In this document: piece by piece, positions 60,203 to 64,000 of the stretch
Position numbering within the stretch: position 1 is the first letter of the stretch
Layout: the number at the start of each line of letters is the position of its first letter
Source: Aestuariivivens marinum
Lineage (GTDB): Bacteria; Bacteroidota; Bacteroidia; Flavobacteriales; Flavobacteriaceae
Assembly (NCBI RefSeq): GCF_022662175.1
Contig: NZ_JAKMCR010000003.1
Span: 186,001-250,000 of the forward strand
Reading direction: 5' to 3'
DNA length: 64,000 nt
Made by a program: the position numbers and the translations under genes
Notes under the pieces: model-generated
What the model was told of the DNA's origin: nothing
What the model saw: only the letters and a program-made list of their open reading frames with translations
Databases searched by the model: none

Positions 60203-61489
60203 ATGCAAGTAATAGAAAACCCAAATAGCGCAAGTTGGCCAGAAATTTTAAAACGTCCTACACAAACGGTTAATGATATTGAAGGTGTTGTTAATGAGAT
60301 TTTTCAGGACGTTAAGAAAAATGGTGACTCTGCTATTCAGCAATACACCCAGCGGTTTGATGAGGTGTTCATACAAAACAATTTGGTTTCGGTTGATGAG
60401 ATTGAAGCAGCAAGCAATAGCGTATCAAAACAACTAAAGGATGCCATTAAACATGCCAAACAAAACATTGAAATCTTTCATGCTGCGCAAAAAACAGCTA
60501 GGGTAGAAATTGAAACTACAATTGGCGTACAATGTTGGCAGGAAAAAAGACCTATTGAGCATGTTGGTTTATATATTCCAGGTGGTACAGCACCATTATT
60601 TTCAACAGTATTAATGTTGGCTGTTCCTGCGAAATTAGCTGGTTGTAAAGAAATAGTTCTATGTTCTCCACCTAATAAATCGGGCAAAGTGGCCCCTGAG
60701 ATTTTATACACGGCATCATTGTGTGGCGTAACTAAAATTTTTAAGGTAGGTGGTATACAAGCTATTGCTGCATTAACTTTTGGTACAGATTCCATACCCC
60801 AAGTATATAAAATCTTTGGTCCCGGAAACCAGTTTGTGACTGTGGCAAAGCAACTAGCAACAAAATATGGTGTAGCCATCGATATGCCTGCTGGACCAAG
60901 TGAATTGTTGGTTGTTGCCGATGGCTTCGCCAACGCATCTTATATTGCTTCAGATTTGTTAAGTCAGGCCGAACACGGTACAGATAGTCAGGTTATTTTG
61001 GTGTCTACATCCAAGCGTTTAATTTTTGATGTTTCAAAAGAGCTTGAAAAGCAATTAGAGCTTCTTCCACGTAAAGCAATAGCCAAAATAGCTATTGCAA
61101 ACTCAAAGCTTATTTATATCGAAAATGATGAATTAGCATTAAAACTGATTAATACCTATGGACCAGAGCACTTTATTATTTGTACAAAGAATGAAGGTTT
61201 TTATGTAGATGGTATTATGAATGCAGGTTCGGTTTTTATAGGTAATTATACACCTGAAAGTGCAGGTGATTATGCGTCGGGAACCAACCATACCTTACCA
61301 ACTAACGGATTTAGTAAGGCTTATTCTGGAGTGAATTTAGATAGTTTTTTAAAGAGTATGACCTTTCAAAAAATAACTGAAGTGGGTATTTTAAATATTG
61401 GGAAAACAATAGAATTAATGGCAGAATCCGAAGGGTTGCAAGCTCATAAAAATGCTGTAACTATTCGGTTAAAGGATTTAGAAAAATAA
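60203..61489 (+). CDS. hisD: Histidinol dehydrogenase
   Basis: The last two steps of histidine synthesis, oxidising L-histidinol to histidine with two NAD. The 428-residue protein has HVGLYIPGGTAPLFSTVLML (about 115-134), IFGPGNQFVTVAKQLA, DMPAGPSELLVVADG, and the zinc-binding blocks LSQAEHGTDSQV and TYGPEHFIICT. The catalytic Glu-His pair lies in GPEHF. Normal length. It is tightly packed in the his operon. Confidence 0.97.
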   Translation: MQVIENPNSASWPEILKRPTQTVNDIEGVVNEIFQDVKKNGDSAIQQYTQRFDEVFIQNNLVSVDEIEAASNSVSKQLKDAIKHAKQNIEIFHAAQKTARVEIETTIGVQCWQEKRPIEHVGLYIPGGTAPLFSTVLMLAVPAKLAGCKEIVLCSPPNKSGKVAPEILYTASLCGVTKIFKVGGIQAIAALTFGTDSIPQVYKIFGPGNQFVTVAKQLATKYGVAIDMPAGPSELLVVADGFANASYIASDLLSQAEHGTDSQVILVSTSKRLIFDVSKELEKQLELLPRKAIAKIAIANSKLIYIENDELALKLINTYGPEHFIICTKNEGFYVDGIMNAGSVFIGNYTPESAGDYASGTNHTLPTNGFSKAYSGVNLDSFLKSMTFQKITEVGILNIGKTIELMAESEGLQAHKNAVTIRLKDLEK

Positions 61490-61524
61490 ATCTTTTAGAC
61501 CTATCTGGGCTAATTTGTAATGAT

Positions 61525-62559
61525 ATGAATGTTTTAGATTTAATACGACCAAGAATAAAATCCATTAAGCCGTATTCATCGGCTAGGGATGAGTTTCAAG
61601 GGACTAATGATAATATGGTTTTTTTGGATGCCAATGAAAACCCTTTTGAAAATGGTATAAACCGTTATCCGGATCCATTACAAAAAAAAGTCAAATCCTT
61701 GTTGTCTGAAATCAAAAAAATTCCACAAGAACAAATTCTTTTGGGAAATGGAAGTGATGAAGTGTTGGATTTAATTTTTAGAGCTTTTTGTGAACCTAAT
61801 CTAGATAATATTATTACGTTGCCACCAACTTATGGCATGTATAGTGTATTGGCAAATATCAATGCAGTTGACATAAAAGAAGTTCAATTATCAGATGATT
61901 TTCAACCTCAGGTTGATAGAATTTTAGATATCGCCGCTACCAACAGTAAATTATTATTTCTATGTTCTCCTAACAATCCATCTGGTAACAGTTTTTCATC
62001 AGAATTAATAGAGCGATTATTAAAGGAATTTAGAGGCATTGTAGTTATAGATGAGGCTTATATAGATTTTGCGCCCGAACCTAGTTGGATTGCCAAATTA
62101 GAGAAATACCCCAATTTAATTGTAACGCAAACACTTTCCAAAGCTTATGGTATGGCTGGTATACGTTTAGGTATTTGTTATGCTTCGACTAAGATTATTT
62201 CGGTTTTAAACACCATTAAGCCACCATATAATGTTAATGAACTAACACAACAAAAAGCCATTGAACAATTGCAAAATAAGGATCAGACAGAACAGCAAAT
62301 ACAGTCTATTCTAAAAGAACGTGACCTTATGATTTCAGAATTGGGGAAAATTTCATTCGTTTCTAAAATATATCCTTCCGATGCTAATTTTATACTCGTC
62401 AAAGTTGATAACGCAACCATGCGCTATAACCAATTGATCGATAAAGGTATAGTGGTTAGAAATAGAACTTCACAACCAGGTTGTGAAAATTGTTTGCGAT
62501 TTACAGTTGGCACAAAGCAAGAGAACAATACATTAATAAAAACATTAAACTTGTTATAA
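61525..62559 (+). CDS. hisC: Histidinol-phosphate aminotransferase
   Basis: A fold-type I PLP aminotransferase turning imidazole acetol phosphate into histidinol phosphate. The 344-residue protein has LDANENPFENGINRYPDPLQ (about 33-52), LLGNGSDEVLDLIFRAFCEP, CSPNNPSGNSF, VVIDEAYIDFAPE and the Schiff-base Lys in TQTLSKAYGMAGIRLG (near 207). The final RFTVGTKQENNTLI matches the family. It starts 35 bases after hisD and ends directly against hisB. Confidence 0.96.
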   Translation: MNVLDLIRPRIKSIKPYSSARDEFQGTNDNMVFLDANENPFENGINRYPDPLQKKVKSLLSEIKKIPQEQILLGNGSDEVLDLIFRAFCEPNLDNIITLPPTYGMYSVLANINAVDIKEVQLSDDFQPQVDRILDIAATNSKLLFLCSPNNPSGNSFSSELIERLLKEFRGIVVIDEAYIDFAPEPSWIAKLEKYPNLIVTQTLSKAYGMAGIRLGICYASTKIISVLNTIKPPYNVNELTQQKAIEQLQNKDQTEQQIQSILKERDLMISELGKISFVSKIYPSDANFILVKVDNATMRYNQLIDKGIVVRNRTSQPGCENCLRFTVGTKQENNTLIKTLNLL

Positions 62560-63693
62560 ATGAAACGTGTACTTTTTATAGATAGAGACGGCACTTTAAT
62601 AAAAGAACCAGCCGACGAACAGGTTGATGCATTCGAAAAGTTAATATTTTATCCTATGGTATTTCAGTACTTAGGAAAGATCTGTAAAGAGCTGGATTAT
62701 GAAATTGTTATGGTCACCAACCAAGATGGTTTGGGTACATTATCAAATCCAGAGGAAAAGTTTTGGCCCATCCATAATTTTGTAATGGATACCTTTAAGG
62801 GTGAAGGCATTGAGTTTAAGGAAGTGTATATTGATACAACTTATGCCAAGGATAATGCACCTACCCGAAAACCTAATACCGGCTTGTTGACTAAGTTTTT
62901 TACTGATGAATATGATTTGGAAAATTCTTTCGTAATAGGGGATAGGCTTACCGATGTAGAGCTTGCCAAAAACTTAGGAGCTAAAGGAATATTTATAAAC
63001 GATGAAACGTATTTGGGAAATAATGAAATTACGGTTAAGCGTGAAGAACTGGACACTTATATTGCTATTGAAACTAATGATTGGAAGAAAATTTATGAAT
63101 TTTTAAAATTAGAGGATCGTGTTGCGGAAATTACCCGTAATACGAATGAAACGCAAATTTATATTAAGCTGAACTTAGATGGTTCAGGAAATAATGATAT
63201 TAGTACCGGATTATCTTTTTTCGATCATATGTTGGATCAAATAGGACGTCATGGAGCAATGGATTTAACCATTAAGGTTAATGGAGATTTAGAAGTAGAT
63301 GAACACCATACTATTGAGGATACCATGATTGCTTTGGGAGAAGTATTTCATAAGACTTTAGGTAACAAATTGGGGATTGAGCGTTATGGTTTTTGCTTAC
63401 CTATGGATGATTGTTTGGCTCAAATAGCTATAGATTTTGGTGGTAGAAATTGGTTAGAATGGGACGCTGAATTTAAGCGTGAAAAAATAGGAGATATGCC
63501 AACTGAAATGTTTTTTCATTTGTTTAAATCGTTTACTGATGGAGCCAAGTGCAATTTGAATATAAAAGCCGAAGGAATTAATGAACATCATAAGATTGAA
63601 GCTATTTTTAAAGCTTTTGCAAAAGCGATAAAAATGGCTGTAAAAAGAGATGCCAATAAGATGTTTTTGCCAAGTACAAAAGGTATGCTGTAA
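62560..63693 (+). CDS. hisB: Bifunctional histidinol-phosphatase / imidazoleglycerol-phosphate dehydratase
   Basis: A 377-residue fusion like the enteric HisB. The N-terminal HAD phosphatase (about 1-165) has [12 protein letters not shown] with the DxD nucleophile pair, [19 protein letters not shown] and [19 protein letters not shown]. The C-terminal IGP dehydratase (about 185-377) has [35 protein letters not shown], and [18 protein letters not shown], whose His clusters bind Mn. The ATG follows the hisC stop with no gap. An intergenic inverted repeat separates it from hisH. Confidence 0.97.
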   Translation: MKRVLFIDRDGTLIKEPADEQVDAFEKLIFYPMVFQYLGKICKELDYEIVMVTNQDGLGTLSNPEEKFWPIHNFVMDTFKGEGIEFKEVYIDTTYAKDNAPTRKPNTGLLTKFFTDEYDLENSFVIGDRLTDVELAKNLGAKGIFINDETYLGNNEITVKREELDTYIAIETNDWKKIYEFLKLEDRVAEITRNTNETQIYIKLNLDGSGNNDISTGLSFFDHMLDQIGRHGAMDLTIKVNGDLEVDEHHTIEDTMIALGEVFHKTLGNKLGIERYGFCLPMDDCLAQIAIDFGGRNWLEWDAEFKREKIGDMPTEMFFHLFKSFTDGAKCNLNIKAEGINEHHKIEAIFKAFAKAIKMAVKRDANKMFLPSTKGML

Positions 63694-63718
63694 TAATTAA
63701 AAACCAAGATTAACGATT

Positions 63719-63737
63719 CACGATTTCAATAATCGTG
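63719..63737. repeat. Intergenic hairpin between hisB and hisH
   Basis: CACGATT (63719-63725) and AATCGTG (63731-63737) form a perfect 7-base hairpin with a 5-base loop. It is followed by GAAATCGTAAAT (63745-63756), which shares AAATCGTAAAT with the repeat before the vWA gene. It has no T run, so termination is unlikely. Confidence 0.45.
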
Positions 63738-63764
63738 TATCCGAAATCGTAAATATGCAATTAA

Positions 63765-64000
63765 GTGAAGTTAGTTATTATAGATTATGGAGCCGGGAAT
63801 ATTAAAAGCATCCAATTTGCATTTAATCGTTTAGGTTATGATGCTATATTGTCTAATAATCCTGTGGAAATCAAAACCGCCGATAGGATTATTTTTCCGG
63901 GTGTTGGAGAAGCGAATTCTGCTATGAAAAAGCTTAAGGAAAGTAAGTTGGATGAATTAATACCAAACCTTAAACAGCCTGTATTGGGCATTTGCTTGGG
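63765..64000 (+). CDS. hisH: Imidazole glycerol phosphate synthase subunit HisH (5' part, cut by window edge)
   Basis: The glutaminase subunit that feeds ammonia to HisF. It begins at GTG, since a TAA in the same frame lies directly before it and no ATG in frame precedes the conserved opening MKLVIIDYGAGNIKSIQFAF. The block RIIFPGVGEANSAMKKL and the nucleophile elbow GICLG, with the catalytic Cys, close the visible part. About 78 codons are present of roughly 195-200. It continues the his operon; hisA and hisF are expected beyond the window. Confidence 0.94.
   Translation, partial: MKLVIIDYGAGNIKSIQFAFNRLGYDAILSNNPVEIKTADRIIFPGVGEANSAMKKLKESKLDELIPNLKQPVLGICL

Noticed and set aside
1-64000. 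tRNA, rRNA, insertion sequence, prophage or defence-system genes
   Set aside because: No cloverleaf, rRNA-like, transposase, integrase, phage structural or defence-family sequence was recognised on either strand by eye.

Overview
The window is chromosomal DNA from a member of the Bacteroidota, most likely a marine or environmental Flavobacteriaceae. Pointers seen in the sequence are a low G+C content, promoters of the TTG-N17-23-TAnnTTTG type in place of TTGACA/TATAAT, an LpxC-FabZ fusion, a PorX response regulator of the type IX secretion system, two large TonB-receptor-like outer-membrane proteins with carboxypeptidase-like N-terminal domains, a fused HisB, a prfB gene with a programmed frameshift, and capnine-type (sulfonolipid) candidate genes. 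No rRNA, tRNA, CRISPR array, insertion sequence or prophage was seen. The region is core genome with a few lineage-specific genes.

Layout. 1-7971: 5' part of fumC, a 1-Cys peroxiredoxin, a small membrane protein, an outer-membrane receptor, the run prfB-HAD-arsC on the minus strand, a threonine aldolase and a YbaB protein. 8049-14957: a lipoprotein S9 peptidase, then a CBS-like PLP enzyme, an alpha-oxoamine synthase and a BcerS-like acyltransferase, which together look like a sulfonolipid or sphingolipid locus. An outer-membrane protein lies next to them. 15104-20693: DUF4834, YfhO, glycosyltransferase and flippase genes, with a palindromic intergenic repeat inside the run. 20766-24464: two paralogous secreted proteins on either side of a GH109-like oxidoreductase. 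24677-33907: DUF3667, uvrA, a sigma factor with a small downstream gene, nth, bcp, a conserved unknown and an MBL hydrolase. 33904-41081: a lipoprotein, an XRE regulator facing an M14 peptidase across an operator-like repeat array, an Lrp regulator, aroB, proline dehydrogenase and alanine dehydrogenase. 41255-47838: a second outer-membrane receptor, tsaE, porX and an HD hydrolase. 47943-54647: envelope and core metabolism genes in the order lpxD, lpxC-fabZ, lpxA, efp, lpxD paralogue, sucD, fabG. 54724-58928: a vWA membrane protein, a prohibitin-like protein, a LytTR regulator and a small secreted protein. 59098-64000: the histidine operon hisG-D-C-B-H (hisH cut by the window end), preceded by a complete attenuator.

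The most noteworthy items are as follows. (1) The his leader encodes a 17-residue peptide with four His codons and has mutually exclusive antiterminator and terminator stems. (2) The three-gene lipid locus has adjacent candidates for cysteate synthase, cysteate fatty-acyltransferase and N-acyltransferase. (3) Five TTTAC-N4-GTAAA palindromes lie between the XRE regulator and the M14 peptidase. (4) Two paralogous secreted proteins share an FPDGxFDF motif but have unrelated low-complexity tails. (5) An 11-bp inverted repeat in the sigma-factor leader ends two bases before the start codon.

Several starts were moved inward from the longest open frame because the -7 promoter box or an intergenic repeat overlaps the longer start. 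These are noted in the entries. All function calls rest on motifs read by eye; no database search was possible.
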